DNA of 64,000 bases, taken from NCBI RefSeq assembly GCF_030056665.1, contig NZ_JASHIG010000007.1; one strand, given 5' to 3'. The translations under genes were made by a program, and so were the position numbers. Each line of letters opens with the position of its first letter. Positions within the stretch are counted from its first letter, which is position 1. Below, piece by piece: positions 1 to 8,942 of this stretch. This stretch comes from Flectobacillus roseus. GTDB taxonomy: Bacteria; Bacteroidota; Bacteroidia; Cytophagales; Spirosomataceae. The notes beneath the pieces are model-generated. The model ran no database searches and was not told the DNA's origin. It was given only the letters and a program-made list of their open reading frames with translations.

Positions 1-29
1 ATATATTTGTAGATGGACTCTGTGCCATA

Positions 30-87
30 GAAAAAGCTGTTTTTTTGTTTGTGTCGTAACTACAAAAATCAGCTTTTTCGCTTTTTT
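30..87 (+). terminator. Possible rho-independent terminator of an off-window gene
   Basis: GAAAAAGCTG (30-39) is repeated inverted as CAGCTTTTTC (70-79), with T/A-rich flanks that extend the pairing and a T-run at 82-87. The loop is long, so this is only a moderate call. It would end a transcript entering from the left edge. Confidence 0.4.
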
Positions 88-220
88 ATCCAATCACAAG
101 AAAACACTCGGGTCGAGTAGTAATATTGTATGAAATAAAAAGACAAAGTATCAAGTACTATTATTTCATAAGATTCGTTATACCATTGTAATTTACATAC
201 TAAATAATCACTAAATAATA

Positions 221-322
221 ATGACTACCGTAATTGTTGTACTTTCAGCCGTAATTGCTTCTTCGTGCATCGAAGCAATCATTGAGACTAGCGACTTCTT
301 TTCAAGCCGTCGTTCTAGATAA
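221..322 (+). CDS. Possible small hydrophobic peptide, 33 aa
   Basis: An ATG-to-TAA reading frame of 33 codons lies alone in the 725-bp gene-free left end. The product has a hydrophobic start (TTVIVVLSAVIASSC) followed by a short acidic/polar part and a basic tail (SSRRSR). The ASSC stretch could be read as a lipobox, but there is no basic n-region before it. A strong terminator 175 bp downstream (497-550) suggests that something here is transcribed. No family is recognised and no clear promoter or ribosome-binding site is visible. It could be a small membrane peptide or a chance frame. Confidence 0.3.
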   Translation: MTTVIVVLSAVIASSCIEAIIETSDFFSSRRSR

Positions 323-496
323 AAAAGAAATCAGAAAGCCAATCGGGAGTGATGGTGAGTTATGAGATGAGATTTTGACGTAAAACAATTATTACAAAAT
401 GCCTAAAGGTTGTCATTAATTACTCATTTAGTTTTCGTAAAATTAGCTAAAAGTAATAATAAAACGCCGCCTTCGTCAGTATTTCATGTAGCACGC

Positions 497-550
497 AAAC
501 GAGCTAATAAACATCAAGTCATTCTTCATGTTTAATAGCTCGTTTTTCTT
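497..550 (+). terminator. Strong rho-independent terminator
   Basis: Two 18-nt arms (497-514 and 528-545) pair at 17 of 18 positions around a 13-nt loop and run into TTTTTCTTTT. No ordinary gene lies upstream, so it probably ends a small transcript that includes the possible 33-aa peptide at 221-322. Confidence 0.75.
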
Positions 551-725
551 TTGTAAAAGCTCAATATTCAAGTATCATAACCGTAGGGTCTGAAATTTCT
601 AACTTCTTGCAAAATCGTCGAGTAATGTCTCATTATTGACTAATTGACGAATATTCTTATAATTCTTTTCTCAGATGTGTATCTTTGACACTCGTTGAAA
701 CGATGTGAGATAACCACTGATTCCC

Positions 726-3458
726 ATGGATTTATTTGCTAAAAAATTAAATATATTGATAGTTGAGGACGATGATGAAGAATACAACCTTTTGCTGGAT
801 TGTATTCAAAATGCTTGTATCCTTACCGAGCATATTCTACATGCTAAAAGTATCGCACAAACAAAGGAATATTTGCTTGGTGAAATTAGGTTTGATCTGG
901 TTTTTATGGATTTGAACATACAAAATCATCAACAAGCAGATTTTTTGTTTCAAATAATGGACTGGGCAGATCATAAATTGCCTATTGTAGCACTTTGTGA
1001 GGTGGCGTCTCCTGAAACTACTCTGTTGGCGCTCATCAATGGAGCCAAACACTATCTTATCAAAGGGGATTATGATGAATTGGCGGTTGAGAAGGTAATA
1101 AAAGACTGTTTTTCAATCGTAGACTCTTCAGGGGGGTATTTTGAGAATCGAGAGTTTTTAGGCGATGGTATTGCACTTGGTGCAGTTTGGGATATTGATT
1201 TGATTCAACATCAAGTGAAGCGCTCTGGTAAACAGTTTTATGAATCGCTAGGGTACAGGGACGATGAATATAATCAGGAGTTTGATTTTTGGGAAAATAG
1301 ATTACATCCAGATGACTATCAAAGAGTTATAAATACGATTCAAAAATCTCTGGCCGATAATACCAAACGTTATTGGGAGGTTGAATATCGATTTCAAAAA
1401 GCCGATGGCTCATTTATATGGGTAAATGAGCGCGGATACATATTAAATGACGCCTTAGGAAGGCCTTTACGCATCATTGGTGCGATTATTGATATAAATG
1501 ACAGGAAGGAAAAGGAAGGGCAAATCCAATTCCTTGATCACCAACTGGGTGCGTATTTTTTCCATAATCCCTATCCTATGTGGATTTATGATAATGAAAG
1601 TTATGCATTTTTGGAGGTGAATACTGCCGCTATACAGAAGTATGGCTATACGCGTGATGAGTTTCTCCAAATGACCCTCAGGGATATTCGACCAGCACAA
1701 GATTTGGTGCAACTCAGAAATCTTCCCAAAGATATTGTTTCATCAAATCCTGTTAGACACTGGCAGGTGAGACATCAAAAAAAGAATGGCGAAATCATAG
1801 ATGTTGAAGTTACTGCAACGGATATCCAATTGACCAATGTTATTGCTACTAAGGTTATGGTCATTGATATTACTGAGCAATTGAGGGCGAGAAATGAGCG
1901 TACTTTTATCTTAGAAGTGGTTGAAAAACTTCGTCAAGAGTCTCATTTGTTGGATGGGCTCAATGCCATTCTCAAATATGTAAGAGAGTATATTCAGTGG
2001 CAATATGGTGAAATTTGGCTTACTGATTCTTCGTGTGATAATATCAAAATGATAACTCACGATTTTGATACCAATTACCCTGTTGATTTACAAGCTTTTG
2101 CTACTCCTGTTTCATTTACTTCTATTCCTATCGAACAAACGGTGTTTAGACGAAAATCTAAACATCAAAAAACGTATTGGATTGAAGACTTGGCTACAGA
2201 GGAGCTTTTCATGCGTAGGCAATTAGCTCAGGAACTTGGATTACGTTCAGCATTTTCGGTGCCTATTAGTTATAAAGATAATTATGTGGCATGGGTGGTT
2301 TTCTTTACTGATAAATTTAGTCGTAAAGATGCTGCCTTAATAAATTTAGTCGAAAGTATATGTCGTCAGTTGGGTTATGAAATCCGAAGACGTAACTCGG
2401 AAGAGCAACTTCAGTATATCTTCAAGTTTAGTAGAGATTTGATGGGAATGGCCAACAAGCGTGGTTTTATGACGCAGGTCAACAATGGTTTTAAGAAGGT
2501 ATTGGGTTATGATGAGCATACCCTGACAACCAAGCCTATTCAGCGTTTTATTTATCAGGAGGATTTGCCGATTTTACATACTGCTTTAGAAGAGTTACGC
2601 AATGGCAGTGTTAGTTCGCCATTTGAGTTACGCTGTTTGGCCGCAGATAATAGTATTAAGTGGATTAATTGTACTGTAACTCAGATTCCTACAGAGGATT
2701 TAGTTTTTATTTCAGGTAGGGATATCACTCGTAGGAAAAAAAGCGAAGATGAACGTGAAATGCTGATCAAGGAGTTGCGCGATAGCAATAAGGACCTAAA
2801 ACAGTTTTCCTATATTACATCGCATAACTTACGGGCACCTTTGTCCAACCTTTTGGCGATTTTAGATTTAATAAATCCTAATAATATAAAGGATGAAATG
2901 ACTTTGTTTTTATTAGAAAAATTTAAAGAGTCTACTCATGCCTTAAATCATACGGTAAATGATTTACTGGACATATTAGTTATCAAAAATAATGTTAATA
3001 TTGAGCAAGAATTGCTAGACTTAGAAAATGAGCTACATAAATCTTTTGAAAGGTTGGCTTATTTACGTCAAGACAAGGAAGTGGCTATCTCGATGGATTT
3101 TTCGGGGGGAAAGGAAATCAATTTTAATACCACCTATCTCGAATCCATTTATCAAAATTTGATTACCAACGCGTTCAAATACCAGTCGCCTGAACGTAAT
3201 CTTGAGCTGAAAATCTTTACAAAAGAAACCAAAGGTTTTTTACAACTCTATTTTTCTGACAATGGATTAGGTATCAATTTGCAGCGCCACGGGGATAAAA
3301 TATTTGGTTTGTATCAACGCTTTCATCATCATCCTGATAGTAAAGGTTTAGGTCTTTATATCATTAACTCACAAGTAAGAGCACTGGGTGGTATGATAGA
3401 CGTACAAAGCGAAGAGGGAGTTGGAACTACGTTTATTGTTTCATTCAAGAAAAATTAA
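726..3458 (+). CDS. Receiver-PAS-PAS-GAF-PAS sensor histidine kinase
   Basis: A 910-aa soluble hybrid kinase with no signal peptide or membrane segment, so it should act in the cytoplasm. In order: a receiver domain (about 9-125, probable phospho-acceptor D62 in FMDLN), PAS/PAC units near 155-265 and 275-390, a GAF-like region about 400-550, another PAS about 565-685, then HisKA with the H-box SHNLRAPL (H700) and a HATPase domain (N-box NLITNAFKY, G-box DNGLGI and GLGLYI) to the C-terminus. A receiver at the N-terminus suggests the kinase is itself an output of another phosphorelay. No cognate regulator is fused; the single-domain regulator 340 bp downstream is a plausible partner. The signal sensed cannot be told from sequence. 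Confidence 0.93.
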   Translation: MDLFAKKLNILIVEDDDEEYNLLLDCIQNACILTEHILHAKSIAQTKEYLLGEIRFDLVFMDLNIQNHQQADFLFQIMDWADHKLPIVALCEVASPETTLLALINGAKHYLIKGDYDELAVEKVIKDCFSIVDSSGGYFENREFLGDGIALGAVWDIDLIQHQVKRSGKQFYESLGYRDDEYNQEFDFWENRLHPDDYQRVINTIQKSLADNTKRYWEVEYRFQKADGSFIWVNERGYILNDALGRPLRIIGAIIDINDRKEKEGQIQFLDHQLGAYFFHNPYPMWIYDNESYAFLEVNTAAIQKYGYTRDEFLQMTLRDIRPAQDLVQLRNLPKDIVSSNPVRHWQVRHQKKNGEIIDVEVTATDIQLTNVIATKVMVIDITEQLRARNERTFILEVVEKLRQESHLLDGLNAILKYVREYIQWQYGEIWLTDSSCDNIKMITHDFDTNYPVDLQAFATPVSFTSIPIEQTVFRRKSKHQKTYWIEDLATEELFMRRQLAQELGLRSAFSVPISYKDNYVAWVVFFTDKFSRKDAALINLVESICRQLGYEIRRRNSEEQLQYIFKFSRDLMGMANKRGFMTQVNNGFKKVLGYDEHTLTTKPIQRFIYQEDLPILHTALEELRNGSVSSPFELRCLAADNSIKWINCTVTQIPTEDLVFISGRDITRRKKSEDEREMLIKELRDSNKDLKQFSYITSHNLRAPLSNLLAILDLINPNNIKDEMTLFLLEKFKESTHALNHTVNDLLDILVIKNNVNIEQELLDLENELHKSFERLAYLRQDKEVAISMDFSGGKEINFNTTYLESIYQNLITNAFKYQSPERNLELKIFTKETKGFLQLYFSDNGLGINLQRHGDKIFGLYQRFHHHPDSKGLGLYIINSQVRALGGMIDVQSEEGVGTTFIVSFKKN

Positions 3459-3797
3459 TTGATATTGAGATTGCTCAATGCAATCTCATCCTGATAATAG
3501 ATTGATTTAATAAAGTAATGGAAATCGCTGTGTTGTAGAGGCGATTTTGAGATAAATAAAAATCTGGTTTATACACTAAAATCCTTCGCTCGTACGATTT
3601 TGTGTGAAAGTCTAAAATAGTATTAGTTAATTAGTAATTCAGAATATGAGTTAGGCATTATGGATGTAGATGAAACAGCCGCTTTTAAAATAGGAAAGTA
3701 TGAATAAAATACCTTATTGTTGGTACTGACTATTGCTGTGAAACCTTTCATTTTACCCTAATTTGAGTATTTGAGGTTCGTAAATTTATAATTTAAA
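3459..3797. other. Gene-free spacer between kinase and response regulator
   Basis: No coding frame stands out. A weak inverted repeat (about 3573-3583 with 3596-3605) surrounds CTTCGCTCGTAC. It has no T-run, so it is not a convincing terminator. No clear TAnnTTTG promoter was found. Confidence 0.5.
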
Positions 3798-4223
3798 ATG
3801 ATGATTGAAAGTGTACTCGTTGTAGATGACGATTTGATAGCACTCTCACTTTGTGAGTTTGCCATCAAGAATAGTGGCTTTTCGAAGAAGGTTCAGACGG
3901 TAAAGAATGGTAGAGAAGCCCTAGACATATTTTTTGCCCTAGAAGATGGTACATCTCCGGATGGAATCGTTCCTACACTGATTTTTTTGGATTTGAATAT
4001 GCCAGTAATGGATGGATGGGACTTTTTGAAAGCATACCTTCAAAAATTTGCTACTCAGTATCCAGAAACAAAAGTGTGTATTCTTTCTTCGACTATCGAC
4101 CCAGAAGACTTTGTTAAGGCCGGGAAATACAAGATTGTACTTGAGTTCATAAGCAAGCCTCTTACCATGGAGATTTTGAATGAACTCAAAAAAAGCAGCC
4201 AATTGAAGAAATACTTTAATTAA
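3798..4223 (+). CDS. Single-domain (CheY-like) response regulator
   Basis: A 141-aa protein that is a receiver domain and nothing else. Acidic pocket VVDDD at 8-12, phospho-acceptor D65 in FLDLNMPVMDGW, the switch serines in ILSSTIDP, and the conserved lysine in ISKPLT. With no output domain it must act by protein contact or as a phosphorelay intermediate. Its closest relative in the window is the regulator at 5842-6270: same length, D65 in both, and the same DLNMPV and EFISKPLT stretches. The two lie on opposite strands around a LytS-type kinase. The start at the first ATG puts the beta-1 strand directly at the N-terminus, as expected. Confidence 0.92.
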   Translation: MMIESVLVVDDDLIALSLCEFAIKNSGFSKKVQTVKNGREALDIFFALEDGTSPDGIVPTLIFLDLNMPVMDGWDFLKAYLQKFATQYPETKVCILSSTIDPEDFVKAGKYKIVLEFISKPLTMEILNELKKSSQLKKYFN

Positions 4224-4454
4224 GTTTGCCCGCAATAGGCATTGGGCTTTATGCTATACTCAAAAAGAATCAAAGTTTCTTGCGAAATTATTAATGCATT
4301 TTTGCCTAGTGCCTATGGCTTTTATCAAAAGCGTACTAATACAATTTTATTTTACATTGTCTCTAATGGAGTACTACATCAGATGTTAGATTTATGACTT
4401 GAAATGTTCTTTTTCTTGGAAAACTTGAATCATAAATTCGCCTTCTGAAGTATT

Positions 4455-5468
4455 TTACTCAATAGGAATACACAAAGTCGCTATTACCATGCCTTCTTGT
4501 TCGCTGAAAAGCAATTGAGCTTTTCCCTGATACATGTGATTGAGTCTTCTTTCGAGGTTTTTGAGGCTTGTTCCATAAAAATTATCCTTCTTTTCTAGAA
4601 CTCCTGTATTTCTGACTATAATATACAAGTGGGTTTCTTCGCTACGAGTGTGAATAAAAAGCTCACCACCCTTTCTCAACTTACTTACGCCATGCTTAAT
4701 GGCATTCTCTACTAGTAAGTATAACGACATGGAAGGAATACGAAAATTCAAGGATTGATTTTCAAGCTTGAAATGATAGGTAAGTCTTTTATCAAATCTA
4801 ATTTTTTCTAAATCAAGATATTGTTGCATCATCAATAGCTCATCCATGAGTTGAATCATTGGCGTTTCGCTAATAGTCAAGGATTTTCGTAAAATATCCG
4901 ATAATTGAATGATGGATTTCTGAGCTAAAGGAGGATCAATTCTTACTAAAGCTTTGATAGAATTTAGTGAATTGAATAAAAAATGAGGATTTAGTTGGCT
5001 TTTCAAACTATCAAGTTCTGTGCTACGAATCAAATTTTGAACTGTTGCTTCAGTACGTAGGTCAACATAAAATTGTTTGACTGTGCGAATTGAAAAGTAT
5101 AAAGAGAGCCATATTCCAGTCCCCAACACACCTATCACAGAGGATTGAGTCCAGGTAATGCTATTGAAAGTTGGTGCAACGAGAGCCAAACATCCTTTAT
5201 AAGCAAGGGAAAACAGTAACGAAGAGACAATCAGAAAGCCAAAGCCATATTTGATGTTGCGATTGAGTAGGTGCAAGCTAAATTGAAATTTGGCAAGAAT
5301 ACCATGTAAGGCATAGCCAATAGCATGGCCAATGATATTAAAAGGTATGAGTAGCACTATCCATTCCCAAACCGATAGTGACGATTGGAGGATAGCCAAG
5401 AGCATACATAAACTAAAACCCAGCCACCCAAAAATTTGAGCGGACCAGTAAAGGCGGTTCATTTTCAT
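4455..5468 (-). CDS. LytS/YpdA-type sensor histidine kinase
   Basis: A 337-aa membrane kinase. Four hydrophobic segments (about 10-33, 36-58, 73-98 and 108-126) are followed by the His_kinase (PF06580-type) motif with H162 in LNPHFLFNSLNSIKAL and a HATPase with LVENAIKHG. Such kinases usually pair with LytTR-type regulators, but none is nearby. The neighbours are instead two CheY-like single-domain regulators (3798-4223 and 5842-6270). Pairing with either is inference. It is convergent with the first regulator, and its start lies near a gene-free stretch, so it probably has its own promoter. Confidence 0.9.
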   Translation of the reverse strand: MKMNRLYWSAQIFGWLGFSLCMLLAILQSSLSVWEWIVLLIPFNIIGHAIGYALHGILAKFQFSLHLLNRNIKYGFGFLIVSSLLFSLAYKGCLALVAPTFNSITWTQSSVIGVLGTGIWLSLYFSIRTVKQFYVDLRTEATVQNLIRSTELDSLKSQLNPHFLFNSLNSIKALVRIDPPLAQKSIIQLSDILRKSLTISETPMIQLMDELLMMQQYLDLEKIRFDKRLTYHFKLENQSLNFRIPSMSLYLLVENAIKHGVSKLRKGGELFIHTRSEETHLYIIVRNTGVLEKKDNFYGTSLKNLERRLNHMYQGKAQLLFSEQEGMVIATLCIPIE

Positions 5469-5630
5469 CGAATCAATGTGTTGTAACTAAGAGCGTTTCT
5501 TAATGGGTTTGATAAAATGCGGTATCAGTTCACCAGAAACTGGTCTGTAGAATTGTTTCTACAACCTATAATAAATGGTATAAATCAACTCCAGATCTAT
5601 AAAAAAAAGCTGATTTTGTTGATTAGAGAT

Positions 5631-5673
5631 AAAAAAAACCGAGTGAAATGTTTGAATTACATTGCACTCGGTT
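5631..5673 (-). terminator. Rho-independent terminator for the minus-strand response regulator
   Basis: Read on the minus strand, a 15-nt stem (14 of 15 paired; arms 5659-5673 and 5637-5651) ends in GGTTTTTTTTATC. It lies 170 bp beyond the stop codon of the response regulator whose gene ends at 5842, in the right orientation to end that transcript. Confidence 0.85.
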
Positions 5674-5841
5674 ACAAAAATAGAATAACTATTGAAATAT
5701 CCGAATTCTTCAGGAAGGAAATAAAATCAAAAAAAACCTTTAAAATAATTCTGATTACAAGAATTTCAATACCTTGAGCTAGTTAACAATCTGTTTTCTA
5801 GAGATGTATTGTCACAATTTAAGGGTTTTGTTTTGGAACAT

Positions 5842-6270
5842 TTAAGAAAAGTGAGGTACTAATGCTGAGTGTTGTTTGATCTCCTTAATTACCTTCAAGG
5901 TAAGAGGTTTGCTGATAAACTCGATAATGATGTCGTAATTACTCGCTCTCTGAATATCTCTTGGGTCGATACTCGATGATAGAACAATGATGCGAGTATC
6001 TGGAAAAAGTTTATTGAATCCTTTACGGATAAACTCATCAAGAAAATCCCAACCGTTCATAACTGGCATATTCAAATCTAAGAAAATGACTGCAGGAACC
6101 TCTGTGTTCGAATTGTTAGAGTCGTCTACAATATCGTTGAAATAATCAATTGCCTCCTGCCCATTTTGTGCTTTATCTACCTCTTCGGCAAAGGTAAAGC
6201 GTTTTATGACCATATCACAAAGTGATAAAGTGACAGAGTCATCGTCTACAAGTAAAACTTTCTTCAACAT
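5842..6270 (-). CDS. Single-domain (CheY-like) response regulator, paralogue of the 3.8-kb gene
   Basis: A 142-aa receiver-only protein: LLVDDD at 7-12, D65 in FLDLNMPVMNGW, the switch serines in VLSSSIDP, and the lysine in ISKPLT. An in-frame ATG at 6342 would add 24 residues with no receiver character. The start at 6270 gives the same length and the same D65 as the paralogue at 3798-4223, so it is preferred; ATG 6282 is the other option. It carries an asparagine- and serine-rich loop (DDSNNSN) before beta-3. It probably receives phosphate from one of the nearby kinases, which is inference. A good terminator follows at 5673-5631. Confidence 0.9.
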   Translation of the reverse strand: MLKKVLLVDDDSVTLSLCDMVIKRFTFAEEVDKAQNGQEAIDYFNDIVDDSNNSNTEVPAVIFLDLNMPVMNGWDFLDEFIRKGFNKLFPDTRIIVLSSSIDPRDIQRASNYDIIIEFISKPLTLKVIKEIKQHSALVPHFS

Positions 6271-6664
6271 GTTGGTAATCATAATTTGACAGTGGTATAT
6301 GAGGCGGAAGCGCTCTTGTAACAAATTAAAAGGTGTTAGCAATCACATCTTGCCTAATATACGAAGATTTTTGTTGGGCGGATTTTCGTAAGAAACTTAA
6401 TATCAATGATTTTATGGGTATGGTTTAAAACCACATAAAGATATTAATTATTTACAATAAACCAGAAAAATTTTAGTGGTTATATTTAGATTGTTTTGCT
6501 AACTGAGTAAATGGTAATACTAAAACCTTGCCAAAGTGTTAATGCAATATAATTTTTCGTGAATTGGGCAATAATGTGGGTTGGCTGACAAGAAATACTC
6601 AATTTCATGCCCAAAATCGCGGTTGAGATTTTTGTAAACCCTTATCAGCCATTTGTCCCATTTT
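6271..6664. other. Gene-free AT-rich spacer
   Basis: About 390 bp between two minus-strand genes. No coding frame, repeat or clear terminator was found. It should hold the promoter of the response regulator that starts at 6270, but no full TTTG / TAnnTTTG match was found. Confidence 0.45.
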
Positions 6665-7507
6665 TTATTTAAGTTCAGTCAACGGAAATGTCTGTTCAAT
6701 TTTAAATCCTTTTTCGGTCGAAATTACCGTTGCACAGTCATGATTGGGATCATGGTCAAAAAAGAGTACCCAGTTTTCTTCAACAGCTTTAGAAAGAATA
6801 TTAGCTTTTTCCTCCATCGTTTGAAGCGGTCGTACATCGTAACCCATCACATAAGGCACAGGAATATGCCCTGCCGAAGGAATAGTATCTGCTACAAATA
6901 ATAATGTTTTTCCTTGATATTGTATTTTGGGCATTATCATTTTCTCGGTATGACCATCTGCCAATAAAAACTCAATATTTTCAAAGGAGGCATGGTCTTT
7001 ATCAATGCAATAGAGTTGCCCTGCCTCTTGTAGGGGTAAAATGTTTTCTTTAAAAAATGTTGCCTTTTCACGCATATTGGGATTCAATGCCCAGTCTAAG
7101 TGCTTCGAATGTGTCCAATATTTAGCATTTGAAAATGTACTTTCGAAATGAGTACGATTATTATTCCATCGGACTGCACCACCACAGTGGTCAAAATGTA
7201 AATGACTGAGTATTACATCTGTTATGTCATTTTCCGAAAAACCTGCATTTCGAATTGAACTGATTAAGTCAGCATCACCATGTCGATAATAATACGATTG
7301 CCACTTGGCATCTTGTTTGTCGCCCATGCCTGTGTCCACCAAGATAAGTTGATTACCTTGTTCGATCAGCAGGCAGCGCATTTTCCATGTGCAAAGATTG
7401 TTTTCGTCGGCAGGGGACCATTTATTCCAGAAAGTTTTTGGAACTACTCCAAACATCGCTCCTCCATCTAATTTGAAGTTGCCAGCATCAATGCTATAAA
7501 GATTCAT
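6665..7507 (-). CDS. Metallo-beta-lactamase-fold hydrolase
   Basis: A 280-aa MBL-fold protein. The metal-binding motif H-x-H-x-D-H is SHLHFDHCGG (H102, H104, D106, H107). Later ligands are likely in DGHTEKM, VADTIPSAGH and FFDHDPNHD. VDTGMGD before the motif and the overall length fit the N-acyl homoserine lactonase / general MBL hydrolase branch, but the substrate cannot be assigned. No signal peptide is seen, so it is probably cytoplasmic. It is transcribed away from the repeat-rich stretch that precedes the patatin gene. Confidence 0.9.
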   Translation of the reverse strand: MNLYSIDAGNFKLDGGAMFGVVPKTFWNKWSPADENNLCTWKMRCLLIEQGNQLILVDTGMGDKQDAKWQSYYYRHGDADLISSIRNAGFSENDITDVILSHLHFDHCGGAVRWNNNRTHFESTFSNAKYWTHSKHLDWALNPNMREKATFFKENILPLQEAGQLYCIDKDHASFENIEFLLADGHTEKMIMPKIQYQGKTLLFVADTIPSAGHIPVPYVMGYDVRPLQTMEEKANILSKAVEENWVLFFDHDPNHDCATVISTEKGFKIEQTFPLTELK

Positions 7508-7589
7508 TGTTGTTCTTGTGTTTTGTCTTGTTAAACATTTGCAAGATAAGGGAAGTTGAGTAAATTATATATGTGATTGGGAAAAAGGG

Positions 7590-7809
7590 GATAGGGTATA
7601 GGGGGTGAGGGGATAGTGAAAAAGGAGATAGGTATAGGAAAAGGCGATATATGTGAGAGGATAGAGAAAAAGGGTATATGAGGAGATAGTGAAGAGTGGA
7701 ATAAAGAAAAAGAGATAGGGTTGAAGGTATAGCAAAGAAAGGGATAATGCAATTAAATTATCAGATAACAAATACACAAATAACAGATAACGGATATACA
7801 GATAACGGC
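7590..7809 (+). repeat. Purine-rich degenerate heptamer tract ending at the patatin start codon
   Basis: Positions 7590-7745 are almost pure purine on the plus strand, built from variants of AGGGGAT and AGGGTAT with roughly 7-nt spacing. From 7762 to 7809 the sequence changes to heptamers of the CAGATAA type (units at 7762, 7769, 7777, 7784, 7791 and 7799, with two single-base insertions). The array stops 3 bp before the ATG at 7813. The long frames on either strand here exist only because the repeats contain few stops. Confidence 0.75.
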
Positions 7810-7812
7810 TTT

Positions 7813-8565
7813 ATGAAAAAAATTGGATTAGTTTTATCGGGAGGAGGAGCAAGAGGTATTGCTCATTTGGGTGTGCTCAAAGCACTGGTCGAGCAAAAAA
7901 TCCCTATTGATTACCTCTCAGGTTGCAGTGCAGGCTCTATTGCTGGGGTAATGTTTGCGGCAGGATACTCTCCAGATCATATTTTTGAAATAGTGGTTTC
8001 TTCTAATACCCTTAAGGCCTTTCGACCTGCATTTAGCAGATTGGGCTTGTTACGCATGCAAAAGGCGGAGGAAATCTATTTAGAATATCTTCCACATAAT
8101 TCCTTCGAAAATCTCAAACTGCCCTTCTTTGTAAACGCCACCGATATAATGCAAGGAGAAAGTGTCTTTTATTCTTCAGGTGAACTCATAAAGCCTGTTT
8201 TGGCATCTTGCAGTATTCCTGGTTTATTTGAGCCTGTCACTTTTGAGGGACGTGTTCTTGTGGATGGGGGTGTACTGAATAATATGCCAATTGAACCGCT
8301 ATTGCCTCACTGTGATTTTATCATCGGAAGCCATTGTAATCCCTTTGGTAAGAACCCTAATCTCAAATCAATACCGAGTGTATTACAAAAGAGTCTTTAT
8401 CTGGCTATTAATAATAACTCTAAGCCTCGACTGGCACAATGTAATCTACTAATAGAACCTCCTTCATTAGTAAATTTTGAACCACAAGATATTCGAAGAG
8501 CCAAGGATATTTTTAAAGTGGGATACGAGTATGCACGTAATGTTGACTTTAAAGCTTTGGAATAA
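7813..8565 (+). CDS. Patatin-like phospholipase family protein
   Basis: A 250-aa protein with the whole patatin catalytic set: oxyanion loop GGGARG (10-15), nucleophile S39 in the G-x-S-x-G motif GCSAG, and the catalytic aspartate D151 in VDGGVLNN. Members hydrolyse acyl esters of lipids. It is short, compact and without a signal peptide, like the bacterial RssA/YlbK subgroup. An in-frame ATG at 7747 would add 22 residues encoded by repeat DNA; the ATG at 7813 gives the usual MKKIGLVLSGG start and is chosen. The substrate is unknown. It is a single gene, with a weak hairpin after it. Confidence 0.92.
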   Translation: MKKIGLVLSGGGARGIAHLGVLKALVEQKIPIDYLSGCSAGSIAGVMFAAGYSPDHIFEIVVSSNTLKAFRPAFSRLGLLRMQKAEEIYLEYLPHNSFENLKLPFFVNATDIMQGESVFYSSGELIKPVLASCSIPGLFEPVTFEGRVLVDGGVLNNMPIEPLLPHCDFIIGSHCNPFGKNPNLKSIPSVLQKSLYLAINNNSKPRLAQCNLLIEPPSLVNFEPQDIRRAKDIFKVGYEYARNVDFKALE

Positions 8566-8908
8566 TTTCAAAGTTTTCAGAATTAGAAAAGTACAATTTT
8601 ATACTGTTTGTTTGATAAGTAAATATTCCTTTCATGGTCAATTCTTAAAAAAACGTAAAAATGACGTTTTCTGATTAGTTGATATGAGATAAGTTGGAGT
8701 TTTGTGTAGATTAAAATACCTAATTTGTCGTTGAAAAAACGGCATTTTTAGGGTGTCTTATTTTAGTTTATGATATTTATACTTATATAAAATACTGTAA
8801 AAAGTGATATTTTCAATAAAAATGACTAAATATTCACTATAAACTAATAAAATATTTTGTGAAAAATATTGTGGTATTCTAGATAAATTACTAATTTGTT
8901 GATGCAAT

Positions 8909-8942
8909 ACAAATTTTTAACCTTTACTAAATACTACAATTT
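8909..8942 (+). promoter_or_regulatory. Leader motif shared by the two susC genes
   Basis: The sequence from 8909 to 8933 (ACAAATTTTT, then AACCTTTACTAAAT) just before the start codon at 8943 reappears with small changes at 14888-14914 before the second susC start. Both are A/T-rich with the AACCTT(T/A)ACTAAAT core and no Shine-Dalgarno. It is probably the end of the 5' untranslated leader. The remaining 340 bp back to the patatin stop hold no gene and no sure promoter. Confidence 0.6.

Noticed and set aside
5517..5777. Plus-strand frame of 86 codons
   Set aside because: It overlaps a minus-strand terminator (5631-5673), is rich in Lys and Ile as expected from AT-rich DNA, and has no domain features.
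7531..7777. Two overlapping minus-strand frames rich in Ser, Phe, Pro and Tyr
   Set aside because: They only translate the purine-rich repeat tract in two registers; repeats keep the frames open.
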